Shown one piece after another: positions 16,843 to 25,485 of a stretch of DNA of 64,000 nucleotides (positions are counted from its first letter, which is position 1; each line of letters begins with the position of its first letter). This DNA comes from Kitasatospora sp. SolWspMP-SS2h (GTDB lineage: Bacteria; Actinomycetota; Actinomycetes; Streptomycetales; Streptomycetaceae): contig NZ_QLLT01000014.1 of assembly GCF_003259315.1 (NCBI RefSeq), positions 124,001-188,000 of the forward strand, given 5' to 3'. A program made the position numbers and the translations under genes. A model generated the notes under the pieces. That model was not told the origin of the DNA and made no database searches. It saw only the letters and a program-made list of their open reading frames with translations.

Positions 16843-18014
16843 CCGCGGACCGTACTGCACTGGCCGGAGCCCGACTGGTCCTGCCCGGCGGCGTGATCGA
16901 CGCCGGCCGGCTCTCCGTCGAGGGCACCCGCATCGCGGGCCTCGGCGGCGAGGCGGAACCGGACGACCTCGACCTCACCGGGTACACCGTCGTCCCCGGC
17001 TTCGTCGACCTGCACGTGCACGGCGGCGGCGGCGCGTCGTACACCTCCGGGATCGCCGAGGAGGCGCTCACCGCCGCCCGCGCGCACCTGGAGCACGGCA
17101 CCACCACGACGATGGCCTCCACCGTCACCGGCGAGATCGACGAGGTCTGCCGCCAGGCGGCGGTGCTCTCCGAACTCGTCGAGGACGGCGTCCTGGCCGG
17201 CATCCACTTCGAGGGCCCGTTCATCTCGCACAACCGGTGCGGCGCCCACCGCCCCGACCTGCTGCGCAACCCGGACCCGGCGCTGGTACGCAAGCTCGCC
17301 GACGCGGGCCGCGGCCACACGAAGATGTTCACCCTGGCCCCGGAGCTGCCCGGCGGCCTGGAGTCGGTGCGGATGCTGTCCGACCTCGGCATCATCGCCG
17401 CCGTCGGCCACACCGACTCCGACTACGAGGTCACCCTGCGGGCGATCGACGCCGGCGCCACCGTCGCCACCCACCTGTTCAACGCGATGCCGGGCATCCA
17501 GCACCGCGCCCCCGGCCCGATCGTCGCCCTGCTGGAGGACGAGCGGGTCACCGTCGAGCTGGTCAACGACGGCATCCACCTGCACCCCTCGGTGGTCGAG
17601 CTGGCCTACGGCACGGCCGGCGCCGACCGCGTCGCGCTGATCACCGACGCGATGGCCGCGGCCGGCATGGGCGACGGCCTGTACCCGCTCGGGCCGCTCC
17701 AGGTCCGGGTCGAGGACGGCGTGGCCCGGCTGGTCGAGGGCGGCTCCATCGCGGGCTCCACCCTCACCCTGGACGTCGCCTTCCGGCGCGCCGTCACCGT
17801 CCTCGGCCTGTCCCTGAACCAGGCCGTCACCTCGCTGTCCACCGTCCCCGCCCGGCTGCTCGGCCTGGGCGACACCATCGGCACCCTGGAGGCCGGAAAG
17901 CACGCCGACCTGGTCGTCCTCGACTCCGACAGCCACGAACTCGTCGCGGTGATGCGCCGCGGCGAGTGGATCGTCGGCGCGGACCGCTTCGCCCGGGCCG
18001 GCAACCCGGCCTGA
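16839..18014 (+). CDS. nagA: N-acetylglucosamine-6-phosphate deacetylase
   Basis: 391 residues, amidohydrolase superfamily. Metal and catalytic residues are visible: DLHVHGG (H59, H61), FEGPF, VGHTDS, ATHLFNAMPG and ITDAM (catalytic Asp). It removes acetate from GlcNAc 6-phosphate (or a related HexNAc phosphate). The GTG start overlaps the nagK stop (GTGA), with GGAGG seven bases upstream, so the two are translationally coupled. The aldolase gene begins about 95 bases later. Confidence 0.92.
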   Translation: MTADRTALAGARLVLPGGVIDAGRLSVEGTRIAGLGGEAEPDDLDLTGYTVVPGFVDLHVHGGGGASYTSGIAEEALTAARAHLEHGTTTTMASTVTGEIDEVCRQAAVLSELVEDGVLAGIHFEGPFISHNRCGAHRPDLLRNPDPALVRKLADAGRGHTKMFTLAPELPGGLESVRMLSDLGIIAAVGHTDSDYEVTLRAIDAGATVATHLFNAMPGIQHRAPGPIVALLEDERVTVELVNDGIHLHPSVVELAYGTAGADRVALITDAMAAAGMGDGLYPLGPLQVRVEDGVARLVEGGSIAGSTLTLDVAFRRAVTVLGLSLNQAVTSLSTVPARLLGLGDTIGTLEAGKHADLVVLDSDSHELVAVMRRGEWIVGADRFARAGNPA

Positions 18015-18108
18015 CCCGGCGCCGCCCCTCCGGCGGCCCCGGCCCTCCCGGCCACGGGGGTGAGCAGCGGAACCTGCGCCTCGCTACTCACCCCACCGGG
18101 AGCACCCC

Positions 18109-18963
18109 TTGCCGCTCGCCCGCACCTCCGACCTGCTCGCCGCCGCCGTCGCCGACCGGCGCGGCCTGCCCGCCTTCAACGTGATCACCCTGGAGCACGC
18201 CGAGGCCATCGCCGCCGGCGCCGAGGCCGCGGCCACGCCCGTGGTCCTCCAGCTCAGCCAGAACGCCGTCGCCCACCGCGGCGGCCGGCTGCTGCCGATC
18301 GCCCGCGCCTGCGCCGAGGTGGCCGCCGCCGCCCGCGTCCCCGTCTCGCTCCACCTCGACCACGTCGAGGACGCCGACCTGCTGCGCGCGGCCCCCGCCG
18401 CCGGGTTCTCCTCCGCGATGTTCGACGCCTCCGCGCTGCCGCACGACGAGAACGTCAAGGCCACCGCCGAGGCCACCGCCTGGGCGCACCGCCACGGGCT
18501 GCACGTGGAGGCCGAACTCGGCCGGGTCGGCGGCAAGGACGGCGAGCCCCCGCTCGGCGCGCACGCCCCCGGTGCCCGCACCGACCCGGACGAGGCCGCC
18601 CGCTACGTGGCCGAGACCGGCGTCGACGCGCTGGCCGTCGCGGTCGGCTCCTCGCACGCGATGACCTCCCGGACCGCCGCCCTGGACCACGCGCTGATCC
18701 GCGCCCTGGCCGCCGCCGTCCCCGTCCCGCTGGTGCTGCACGGCAGTTCCGGGGTGCCCGACGACGCCCTGGCCGAGGCGGTCGCCGCCGGCATGGTGAA
18801 GATCAACATCGGGACGGCGCTCAACCTCGCCTACACCCCGGCCGTCCGCGCCCACCTGGCCGCCCACCCCCGGGCCACCGACCCCCGGCCCGGCCTGGCC
18901 GCCGCCCGCGACGCGATGGCCCGGACCGTCGAGCAGCTGGCCCGGGTGGTCACCGGCCGCTGA
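18109..18963 (+). CDS. Class II fructose/tagatose-bisphosphate aldolase
   Basis: 284 residues. Zinc ligands are visible in LHLDH (H82, H85) and VLHGSSG, with the phosphate-binding KINIGTALN. Its length and motifs resemble KbaY/GatY as well as Fba. TTG start at 18109, preceded by GGGAG at six bases. In a DeoR-SIS-kinase-deacetylase locus it suggests cleavage of a ketose bisphosphate from amino-sugar breakdown (tagatose 1,6-bisphosphate in the enterobacterial aga pathway). No PfkB-type kinase for the second phosphorylation is visible here. Confidence 0.85.
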   Translation: MPLARTSDLLAAAVADRRGLPAFNVITLEHAEAIAAGAEAAATPVVLQLSQNAVAHRGGRLLPIARACAEVAAAARVPVSLHLDHVEDADLLRAAPAAGFSSAMFDASALPHDENVKATAEATAWAHRHGLHVEAELGRVGGKDGEPPLGAHAPGARTDPDEAARYVAETGVDALAVAVGSSHAMTSRTAALDHALIRALAAAVPVPLVLHGSSGVPDDALAEAVAAGMVKINIGTALNLAYTPAVRAHLAAHPRATDPRPGLAAARDAMARTVEQLARVVTGR

Positions 18964-18970
18964 CCGCGCA

Positions 18971-19007
18971 CCGTCCCGGCCGGACGCCCCGCGCCCGGCC
19001 GGGACGG
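18971..19007. terminator. Bidirectional terminator
   Basis: Perfect 13-bp arms CCGTCCCGGCCGG (18971-18983) and CCGGCCGGGACGG (18995-19007) between the convergent aldolase and CBM-protein genes. Confidence 0.85.
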
Positions 19008-19008
19008 G

Positions 19009-19995
19009 CTACCAGCCCTGGACCTTCGAGGTGCCGTTCGGGGTGACCGCGATCTGGTCGAGCAGGAAGCCGCACTGGTTGTCGGCCTGGCAGGTCACCG
19101 AGATGGTGTGCGGGCCGGGCTGGGCCACGGTGCCGCTGACCCAGGAGGAGTACCAGGAGCTCTCCGGCGGCAGGCCGGGGCTGTAGTTGTTGAGCTTTAT
19201 CGGGGTGTAGGTCGGCTTGCCGTCCACCGCGACGGTGGCGGTGGCGTTCGGGCCGCTGTTGTTGAAGCGCAGCCAGATCTGGAAGGTGCCGGCGGCGGGC
19301 ACGTTCACGTCCCAGGAGACCGAGGCGCCCACCGTGCCGAGGCCGTCGACGTACTTGCCGCCGGCCGCCTTCGCGCCCGCGACCTGCCCGGCGACCGTGC
19401 TGCCGCCGCCGAGCTTCATGCCGGCGGCGTCGGCGACGTCCGTCCCGCCGGAGAGCGCGGTGGTGCTGGGCGAGGAGTCGGCCGAGGGGCCGGCGCTGCC
19501 GGTGGCGCTGCCCGCGGCGCCCGTGACGCCGCCGGACGGGGCGGCGGGCGCGGACTGGGCGGCGGCACCGGTCTTGGGCTTGCCGTCCGGGTCGCCGGTG
19601 GAGAGCGCGACGCCCGCGCCGACGGCGACCGCGGCGACCACCGCGACGGCGCCGATGATCGCGGCCCTGCCGCGGCCCGCGGGCTTCTCCTCGCCGGGCC
19701 GGGGCCGGGAGCGCTCGGCGTAGCGGGACTGCGGGGGCAGCGCGGAGGTGGGCTCCGACCCGGGGAACCGGTCGGCGGGCTGCCCGGGGGCCTGGCCGTA
19801 CCCGGCGGGGCCGGCCTGCGGGTGGACGGGGCGCTCGCCGTAGCTGGCGCGGCCGACCTCCATCGGGCGGCTGTAGCCGCTGCGGGGCCGCTCCGCGACG
19901 GGCTGCTCGCCCTCCGCCGGGCGGTAGAGGTACGCGAAGGGGTCGTCCTGGACCGCGTCTTCGGGCGGTGCGCCGTTGTCACCGGGCGTGGTCAC
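19009..19995 (-). CDS. Membrane-anchored protein with C-terminal CBM35-like domain
   Basis: 328 residues. A Pro/Arg-rich cytoplasmic N-terminus of about 110 residues is followed by one membrane helix (AAIIGAVAVVAAVAVGAGVA, about 111-131), a Ser/Ala/Pro linker, and an outside domain of about 130 residues. The last domain (VSWDVNVPAAGTFQIWLRFN, ATVAVDGKP, HTISVTCQAD, FLLDQIAVTP) has the look of a carbohydrate-binding module of family 35/6. The GTG at 19995 has AGGGGAG six bases upstream; the much longer in-frame ORF is not supported. It may bind cell-surface or environmental polysaccharide; no enzyme domain is present. Confidence 0.78.
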   Translation of the reverse strand: MTTPGDNGAPPEDAVQDDPFAYLYRPAEGEQPVAERPRSGYSRPMEVGRASYGERPVHPQAGPAGYGQAPGQPADRFPGSEPTSALPPQSRYAERSRPRPGEEKPAGRGRAAIIGAVAVVAAVAVGAGVALSTGDPDGKPKTGAAAQSAPAAPSGGVTGAAGSATGSAGPSADSSPSTTALSGGTDVADAAGMKLGGGSTVAGQVAGAKAAGGKYVDGLGTVGASVSWDVNVPAAGTFQIWLRFNNSGPNATATVAVDGKPTYTPIKLNNYSPGLPPESSWYSSWVSGTVAQPGPHTISVTCQADNQCGFLLDQIAVTPNGTSKVQGW

Positions 19996-20072
19996 GGTCG
20001 ACTCCCCTGGAGCTGGATGGTCTCTGTACCCAGGGCACCCTACCTGGCCCGGTTGAGCGGGGGCCAAGCGGT

Positions 20073-21860
20073 TCAGCCCGCCCGGCGGTGCGAGCGCTCG
20101 CCGCGCGAGCCGCGGGCGGCGCCGCCGCGGGTGCGCTTCTCGTCGTACATCCGCTCGTCCGCGGAGTGCAGCACCTCGTCGATGCTCATGCCGCAGCCGG
20201 CCCAGCCGATGCCCAGGCTGACGCCGACCCGCACCGCCCGGTTGTCGATCCGCATCGGCGGCAGGATCGCCCCGCGCAGCCGCCCGGCCAGCTCCTTGGC
20301 CTCCTCGCGGCCGATGTTGTCGGCCAGGACGACGAACTCGTCGCCGCTCATCCGGGCCACCGTGTCGCCCTCCCGGACGACCTGCTGGAGGCGGCGGGCG
20401 ATCTCGATCAGGACGGCGTCGCCGGTGTTGTGCCCGTGCCGGTCGTTGACCAGCTTGAACCCGTCGAGGTCGCAGTAGAGGACGGCCAGGCCGCGCTCGC
20501 CGGCGGGGGCGCCGCGGCGGTGGCCGTGCCACAGGTCGCCGGCGGGCGGCTCGGCGGGGACCACCGCGTGCACGTGGTGGGCGGGGGCGCCGGGGTAGGG
20601 CGGCCGGTCGTCGGGGAAGGCGGCCGGGTCGCGCTCCAGGGGCCCGTCGGGGGCCGCGTAGCCGTGCGCGAGGGCGTCGGCCGCCCCGGGGGCCGGGCGG
20701 CCGTCCGCGGCGGCGTGGGAGGGCGGGTGGGGGGCGTCGGGGGGCGGTGCCTGGCCGGGTATCGCCGGGGCCGGGGCGGCCGGACAGAGCCGGCGGGCCA
20801 GCCGGGCCCGCAGCTCGGCGCCGTTCGGCAGGCCGGTGAGCGCGTCGTGGCTGGCCCGGTGGGCGAGCTGGAGCTCGTGGCGCTTGCGGTCCTCGATGTC
20901 CTCGACGTGGGTCAGCAGGAAGCTGGGGCCCTCGGCGGCGTCGGCGACCACCGAGTTGCGCAGGCAGACCCACTGGTAGCCGCCGTCCCGGCGGGCCAGC
21001 CGCAGTTCGGCGCGGCCGCCCTCGGCGCTGGTGCGCAGCAGCAGGTCGAGGTCGTCGGGGTGGACCAGGTCGACGAAGCGCTGCTGGCGCAGCGCGGCGC
21101 GGGGGCGGCCGAGCAGCCGGCACAGGGCGTCGTTGACCCGGCTGAGCTGGCCCATCGCGTCGCCGTGCAGCTCGGTGATGGCCATCCCGCTGGGGGCGTA
21201 CTCGAAGGCCTGCCGGAAGGACTCCTCGCTGGCCCGCAGGGCCTGCTGCTCCTTCTCCAGCCGGGCCAGGGCGCGCTGCATCTCGGCCCGCAGCCGGGCG
21301 TTGCCGATGGCTATGGAGGCCTGCAGGGAGAACATCTCCAGCGCCTCGCGGGTCCAGGCGCCGGGGCGCTTGCCGCTGCGCGGGCGGTCCACCGAGAGGA
21401 TGCCGAGCAGGTCGCCGCCGGCGCTGTACATCGGGGCGAGCAGCATGTCGGCGGGGTGCCAGTCGTTGCCGTAGACGGGCATCGGTCCGTCGCCGGTCCA
21501 GGTGGGGACGTCGGTGGCGATCGCCCAGCCGCGGTCGTGCGGCAGGAAGCGCAGGGTGCCCCAGTGGTCGGCGACCTGGAGCATCCGCTCCCAGGACTCG
21601 CGGGAGCCGACCTGGCCGAGCAGGACGGTGGGGCCGCCGAAGGCGTTCTCCTCGATCTCCCAGACGGCGGCGACCACGAGGTCGCCGTCGGGGCGCACCA
21701 GGCTGACCGCGGCGGCGTCGAACCCGAGCCCGTGGACCGCGCCCTCGACGACCGCCTGCAGGGTTCCCGCCAGGCTCCGGGCAGCGTTGAGGTCCGCCAC
21801 GACCCGGTGCAAGGTGCGGAGGGTCGCGAGGCGGACGTAGGGCTCCGACTCGGCTTCCAT
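20073..21860 (-). CDS. cdgB: GAF-PAS-GGDEF diguanylate cyclase CdgB
   Basis: 595 residues: GAF about 10-190, PAS/PAC about 205-330, GGDEF about 335-575; no membrane helix. It should make cyclic di-GMP from two GTP. The active-site loop is SGDEF (505-509), with RxxD (R496-D499) five residues upstream as a product-inhibition site, and the metal-binding YCDLDGFKLVND is intact. A roughly 90-residue Pro/Ala/His-rich insertion (about 359-452) splits the GGDEF domain between HDALTGLPNG and the β-strand LAVLYCDLD. Domain order matches S. coelicolor CdgB (SCO4281 as recalled), which affects development. ATG at 21860 with GGGGAG eight bases upstream. A Crp-like palindrome lies upstream. Confidence 0.85.
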   Translation of the reverse strand: MEAESEPYVRLATLRTLHRVVADLNAARSLAGTLQAVVEGAVHGLGFDAAAVSLVRPDGDLVVAAVWEIEENAFGGPTVLLGQVGSRESWERMLQVADHWGTLRFLPHDRGWAIATDVPTWTGDGPMPVYGNDWHPADMLLAPMYSAGGDLLGILSVDRPRSGKRPGAWTREALEMFSLQASIAIGNARLRAEMQRALARLEKEQQALRASEESFRQAFEYAPSGMAITELHGDAMGQLSRVNDALCRLLGRPRAALRQQRFVDLVHPDDLDLLLRTSAEGGRAELRLARRDGGYQWVCLRNSVVADAAEGPSFLLTHVEDIEDRKRHELQLAHRASHDALTGLPNGAELRARLARRLCPAAPAPAIPGQAPPPDAPHPPSHAAADGRPAPGAADALAHGYAAPDGPLERDPAAFPDDRPPYPGAPAHHVHAVVPAEPPAGDLWHGHRRGAPAGERGLAVLYCDLDGFKLVNDRHGHNTGDAVLIEIARRLQQVVREGDTVARMSGDEFVVLADNIGREEAKELAGRLRGAILPPMRIDNRAVRVGVSLGIGWAGCGMSIDEVLHSADERMYDEKRTRGGAARGSRGERSHRRAG

Positions 21861-21976
21861 GCGGGGGCTCCCCGGCTGCTTCGGATGGTTCTTGAAAGGT
21901 TGTCGTCCGATTGCCAGAAGAACTGAATCACAGCGAGCACTGCGATAGGCACGCTCGGTCAGCAATAGCCGGTGAC

Positions 21977-21992
21977 TGTGACTCAAATCACA
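21977..21992. promoter_or_regulatory. Crp-type operator between cdgB and the flavin reductase gene
   Basis: TGTGACTCAAATCACA is a perfect TGTGA-N6-TCACA palindrome, the classic cAMP receptor protein site. It lies about 117 bases upstream of cdgB and about 83 bases upstream of the divergent reductase. Streptomyces Crp is known to bind GTG-N6-CAC sites. Confidence 0.7.
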
Positions 21993-22074
21993 CAATGATC
22001 AAGGAGTCGGCGACCAAAGGCCGAGCGGACCTACGACCACGGCCCGATACCGGCACGCCCGACCGGCGACTACC

Positions 22075-22635
22075 GTGCGGTACGTGTACAGCTCTCCGCA
22101 GTCCCCCGCCGCCCCCGCGGCCCCCGCCCCCGCGGCGGCCGGCGCCACCCCCGAGGAGTTCCGGGCCGCCCTCGGCCAACTCGCCGCGGGCGTCTCGCTG
22201 CTGACCGTGCACGACCCCGAGGACGACGAGGACGCGGGGATGACCGCGACCTCGTTCCTGTCGGTGTCGCTGGAGCCGCCGCTGGTGCTGGTCTCGCTCC
22301 GCACCGACTCCCGGATGGACGAGCTGCTGGCCCGGGCCGAGACCTGGGCGGTGTCGCTGCTCGGCGAGGAGCACCGCGCGCTCGCCTCCCGGTTCGCCAT
22401 GAAGGGGCGGCTCAGCGACCGGCTGCTGTTCGCGGACGCCGCCTGGCACCGCGGCCCGCACGCGGGCGCCCCGCTGGTCGACGGCGCGCTGGCCACCGTG
22501 GAGTGCCGCACCGAGCAGCGGATCGCGGCCGGCGACCACACCCTCGTCCTCGGCCGCGTCCTGGCCGCCGAGGCGCCGGCCCCGGCCGGACGGCCGCTGC
22601 TGTACCTGCGCGGCGGCTACCGGCAGCTGGGCTGA
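22075..22635 (+). CDS. Flavin reductase-like domain protein
   Basis: 186 residues. After an Ala/Pro-rich N-terminus comes the FMN-binding split-barrel domain: FRAALGQLAAGVSLLTV, GMTATSFLSVSLEPPLVLVSL, and LLYLRGGYRQLG at the C-terminus. Such proteins reduce FMN or FAD with NAD(P)H or partner flavin monooxygenases. GTG start at 22075; a second GTG at 22084 is possible and no ribosome binding site is seen, so the transcript may be leaderless. Confidence 0.85.
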   Translation: MRYVYSSPQSPAAPAAPAPAAAGATPEEFRAALGQLAAGVSLLTVHDPEDDEDAGMTATSFLSVSLEPPLVLVSLRTDSRMDELLARAETWAVSLLGEEHRALASRFAMKGRLSDRLLFADAAWHRGPHAGAPLVDGALATVECRTEQRIAAGDHTLVLGRVLAAEAPAPAGRPLLYLRGGYRQLG

Positions 22636-22642
22636 CGGCCCG

Positions 22643-23071
22643 TCACTCCGGGCGGATCCGGCCCCGGCCCTGCTTGAGCCCCGAGCGGTGCCGCTTGGTC
22701 TCCAGCCGCCGCTCGACCATGCCCCGGCTGGGCTTGGTGGCCCGCCGGGCCTTCGGCGGCGGCGCGGTGGCCTCCCCCAGCAGCGCGGCCAGCCGGGCCG
22801 CGGCCACCTCCCGGTTGCGCCACTGCGAGCGGTGCTCGGAGGCCCGGACCACCAGCACCCCGTCCACCAGCCGGGAGGCCAGCCGCTCCAGGGCGCGCTC
22901 CTTCCACACCGCCGGCAGCGCGTCGGAGGAGGCGAGGTCCCAGCGCAGCTCGACCCGGGAGTCGGAGGTGTTCACGTGCTGTCCGCCGGGGCCGGAGGAC
23001 CGCGAGAAGCGCCAGACGAGCTCGGCGTCGGGGACGACCACCGAGCCCCGTACGCGCACGGGCTCAGTCAT
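22643..23071 (-). CDS. arfB: Alternative ribosome-rescue factor ArfB (peptidyl-tRNA hydrolase)
   Basis: 142 residues. The catalytic GGQ motif is in SRSSGPGGQHVNTSDSRVEL, and the basic C-terminal tail (KARRATKPSRGMVERRLETKRHRSGLK) is the part that enters the empty mRNA channel of stalled ribosomes. It releases the peptide from non-stop complexes. ATG at 23071 (MTEPVRVRG). Converges with the flavin reductase, only 7 bases apart. Confidence 0.92.
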   Translation of the reverse strand: MTEPVRVRGSVVVPDAELVWRFSRSSGPGGQHVNTSDSRVELRWDLASSDALPAVWKERALERLASRLVDGVLVVRASEHRSQWRNREVAAARLAALLGEATAPPPKARRATKPSRGMVERRLETKRHRSGLKQGRGRIRPE

Positions 23072-23124
23072 GCGCCCATCATCCCGCCCGCCCCCGGCCC
23101 CCGTCACCTGGTTAAGCGGGCACA

Positions 23125-23625
23125 ATGGCGGGCGTGATCGAGCTCGGCTACTCGCTGTCCACCCGCCTCCCCGACCCCCCGCAGACCGACTACCGCACCG
23201 CGTCGGTCCGCTCGCTGCGGCACGACCTGTTCGCGGGCGACGTGTACCTGGAGACGGACGAGGGCGCCGGGCTGGAGACCCGCTGGGGCTGGGTGCCGGT
23301 GCTGGACTTCGCCTGGGCGGTGTGCGACATCGCCGAGCGGCTCGACCAGGACCCGCGGGGCAGCCGGGAGGCCAGGGTGCGCACCGAGGACCTGGACTTC
23401 ACCCAGAACACCGAACTGCTGCGCTTCGCCCGCCGGTTCGGCTGGGTGGAGATCACCGCGACCTGGCGCCCCGAGGACGAGCCGCTGGTGGTCCGGCACG
23501 CCGAACTGCGCCGCGAGGCCCGGGACTTCCTGCAGGACGTGCTGGCCGACCTGACCGAGCTGCACGAGGGGCTCGCCGACAACCCGAACGTCTGGACCGT
23601 ACAGGGCCGTTACCCGAGAATCTGA
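23125..23625 (+). CDS. Conserved hypothetical protein
   Basis: 166 residues, soluble, acidic; no domain recognised. It contains [22 protein letters not shown] at the start (partly variable start: ATG 23125 or GTG 23134), [20 protein letters not shown] in the middle, and a helical C-terminus ([20 protein letters not shown]). It is divergent from arfB and upstream of terD. Coding character (GC3 and lack of rare codons) looks genuine. Confidence 0.7.
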   Translation: MAGVIELGYSLSTRLPDPPQTDYRTASVRSLRHDLFAGDVYLETDEGAGLETRWGWVPVLDFAWAVCDIAERLDQDPRGSREARVRTEDLDFTQNTELLRFARRFGWVEITATWRPEDEPLVVRHAELRREARDFLQDVLADLTELHEGLADNPNVWTVQGRYPRI

Positions 23626-23737
23626 TCACGGCCCGAGCGCCGCCCGGGGGAGAACCGTCCGTCCACCAACCGGTGGAACCAATCGCGGCCCGTCCGGCGT
23701 TCTCTGGGCAAAACCGACCGAAGGGACACCACAGACC

Positions 23738-24313
23738 ATGCCCGTGAGCCTCTCCAAGGGTGGCAACGTCTCGCTGACCAAGGAGGCCCCCGGCCTGACC
23801 GCGGTCACCGTCGGCCTCGGCTGGGACGTGCGCACCACCACCGGCGCCGAGTTCGACCTGGACGCCAGCGCGATCGTCCTGAACGGCGAAGGCAAGGTCT
23901 ACTCGGACCGGCACTTCGTGTTCTTCAACAACACCAGCACCCCGGACAGCAGCGTCGTGCACACCGGCGACAACCGCACCGGCGAGGGCTCGGGCGACGA
24001 CGAGTCGATCAACGTCAACCTGGCCGCACTGCCCGCCGACGTCACCAAGATCGTCTTCCCGGCGACCATCTACGACGGCATCAACCGCGGCCAGAGCTTC
24101 GGCCAGGTCCGCAACGCCTACATCCGGGTGGTCAACCAGGCCGGCGGCGGCGAGATCGCCCGCTACGACCTCTCCGAGGACGCCGCCACCGAGACCGCGA
24201 TGATCTTCGGCGAGCTGTACCGCAACGGCGACGAGTGGAAGTTCCGCGCCATCGGCCAGGGCTACGCCTCCGGCCTGGTCGGCATCGCCCAGGACTTCGG
24301 CGTCAACGTCTGA
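23738..24313 (+). CDS. terD: TerD family protein (tellurium resistance/calcium-binding)
   Basis: 191 residues, full-length TerD domain. [40 protein letters not shown] and [14 protein letters not shown] are family hallmarks, the last two contributing calcium ligands. TerD proteins bind calcium and are linked to tellurite or stress responses; in Streptomyces they affect growth and development. GAAGGGAC lies about ten bases upstream of the ATG. A strong bidirectional terminator follows. Confidence 0.93.
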   Translation: MPVSLSKGGNVSLTKEAPGLTAVTVGLGWDVRTTTGAEFDLDASAIVLNGEGKVYSDRHFVFFNNTSTPDSSVVHTGDNRTGEGSGDDESINVNLAALPADVTKIVFPATIYDGINRGQSFGQVRNAYIRVVNQAGGGEIARYDLSEDAATETAMIFGELYRNGDEWKFRAIGQGYASGLVGIAQDFGVNV

Positions 24314-24326
24314 CCCGGCGCCACCG

Positions 24327-24364
24327 CGCGGACGGCCCCCGGAGGATTCCGGGGGCCGTCCGCG
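24327..24364. terminator. Bidirectional terminator
   Basis: Perfect 16-bp arms CGCGGACGGCCCCCGG (24327-24342) and their complement (24349-24364), loop AGGATT, between convergent terD and the coiled-coil membrane protein gene. Confidence 0.92.
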
Positions 24365-24376
24365 TACCGGGTCCGG

Positions 24377-25381
24377 TCAGGAGCGGCCGGCCCTCAGCTC
24401 GGGCAGCTCCAGCAGCTCGGTCTCGTCGTGCGCGGTCAGGTCGACCACCTCGGACTCGGTGTCCGACTCGGCGTGCTGGTGGCTCGGCGGCTGCTCCACC
24501 GCCTGGTGCGGCGGCTGCGCGGCGTCCACCGGGTCGCCGGCCGTCACCGCGTAGCGCTCGCTGTCGGCCAGCGCCTCGTCGCCCACCACGTCCGCCAGGT
24601 CGCCGACCGCGGGGGCCGCGGCGCCGGAGCGCAGCGCGGCCCGGGCCGCGCCGGGGCGGCCGAAGAAGCTGAACGCCGTGGCCCGCGGGCGCTGCGGCGC
24701 GGGGACGGCCGGGCGCCGCTCCGGCCCGGGCAGCGCCGGGCCGACCGGGCGCAGCGCGGCGGCCGCGGCCGCCGGCACCGGCTCCGGCATCTTCGGGCGC
24801 AGCTCGACCTGGGCCCGCTCGTCCACCGCGCGGCGCGCCTCGGCGACCGCCGCCTGCCGCTCCAGGTGCCGCAGCGCGGCCTGCGCGCGGACGTAGGAGG
24901 CGGGCGTGACGGGGTGCTTGGGGCGGGCGGCCTCCACGGCCTCGCGGGCCGCCTCGGCCTCCTTCAGGGCCTGCTCGGCGACCATCACGGCGCGCTCGCG
25001 CAGCAGCCGGGCGATCTCGGTCTCGGCCTTGGCCAGCCGGGACTTCTCCGCGGTCAGCCGCCGCCCGAACCGGGTGGCGCGCTCCTCGGCGACCTCGGCC
25101 GCGTACTCGGCTTCGGCGATCTGCTCCTCGTAGCGCTCCTCGGCCCGCATCCGGCGCACCACGGCCAGCTGGGCGGAGGTCCGGGCGGCCCGGTCGCGCT
25201 GGCGCAGCACCAGGGCCAGGCCGAGCACCGCGACGACCGCGGCGACGCCCACCGAGCGGGCCACCACCTGGTCCGGACTGGCCACCAGCGCGGCCAGCGC
25301 CGCGACCACGAGCACACCGGAGGCGACCGGCGGCAGCAGCCGGCCGAGGACGGAGGAATGACGGTGGCGTCCGCGAGACAT
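24377..25381 (-). CDS. Membrane protein with cytoplasmic coiled coil
   Basis: 334 residues, not recognised as a named family. Two hydrophobic segments (PPVASGVLVVAALAALVA, SVGVAAVVAVLGLALVL) near the N-terminus are followed by a long charged coiled coil (about 65-190, rich in AEAEYAAEVAEERA and EAEAAREAVEAA) and a Pro/Ala-rich acidic tail. The layout suggests a membrane-tethered scaffold. ATG at 25381. Confidence 0.75.
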   Translation of the reverse strand: MSRGRHRHSSVLGRLLPPVASGVLVVAALAALVASPDQVVARSVGVAAVVAVLGLALVLRQRDRAARTSAQLAVVRRMRAEERYEEQIAEAEYAAEVAEERATRFGRRLTAEKSRLAKAETEIARLLRERAVMVAEQALKEAEAAREAVEAARPKHPVTPASYVRAQAALRHLERQAAVAEARRAVDERAQVELRPKMPEPVPAAAAAALRPVGPALPGPERRPAVPAPQRPRATAFSFFGRPGAARAALRSGAAAPAVGDLADVVGDEALADSERYAVTAGDPVDAAQPPHQAVEQPPSHQHAESDTESEVVDLTAHDETELLELPELRAGRS

Positions 25382-25485
25382 GGCTAGAAACTAGCGTGCG
25401 AATCACGGCGCTGTCAGCCTCGCCCCCCATTCGGGCCTTGACAGTCCGCGAGAACCACGGACGGCGACGGCCCGGTGACGGTCCG

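Noticed and set aside
21861-22074. BldD operator upstream of cdgB
   Set aside because: Searched for TNACNCNGNGTNA; the best match (TCACAGCGAGCAC) kept only about five of eight fixed positions.
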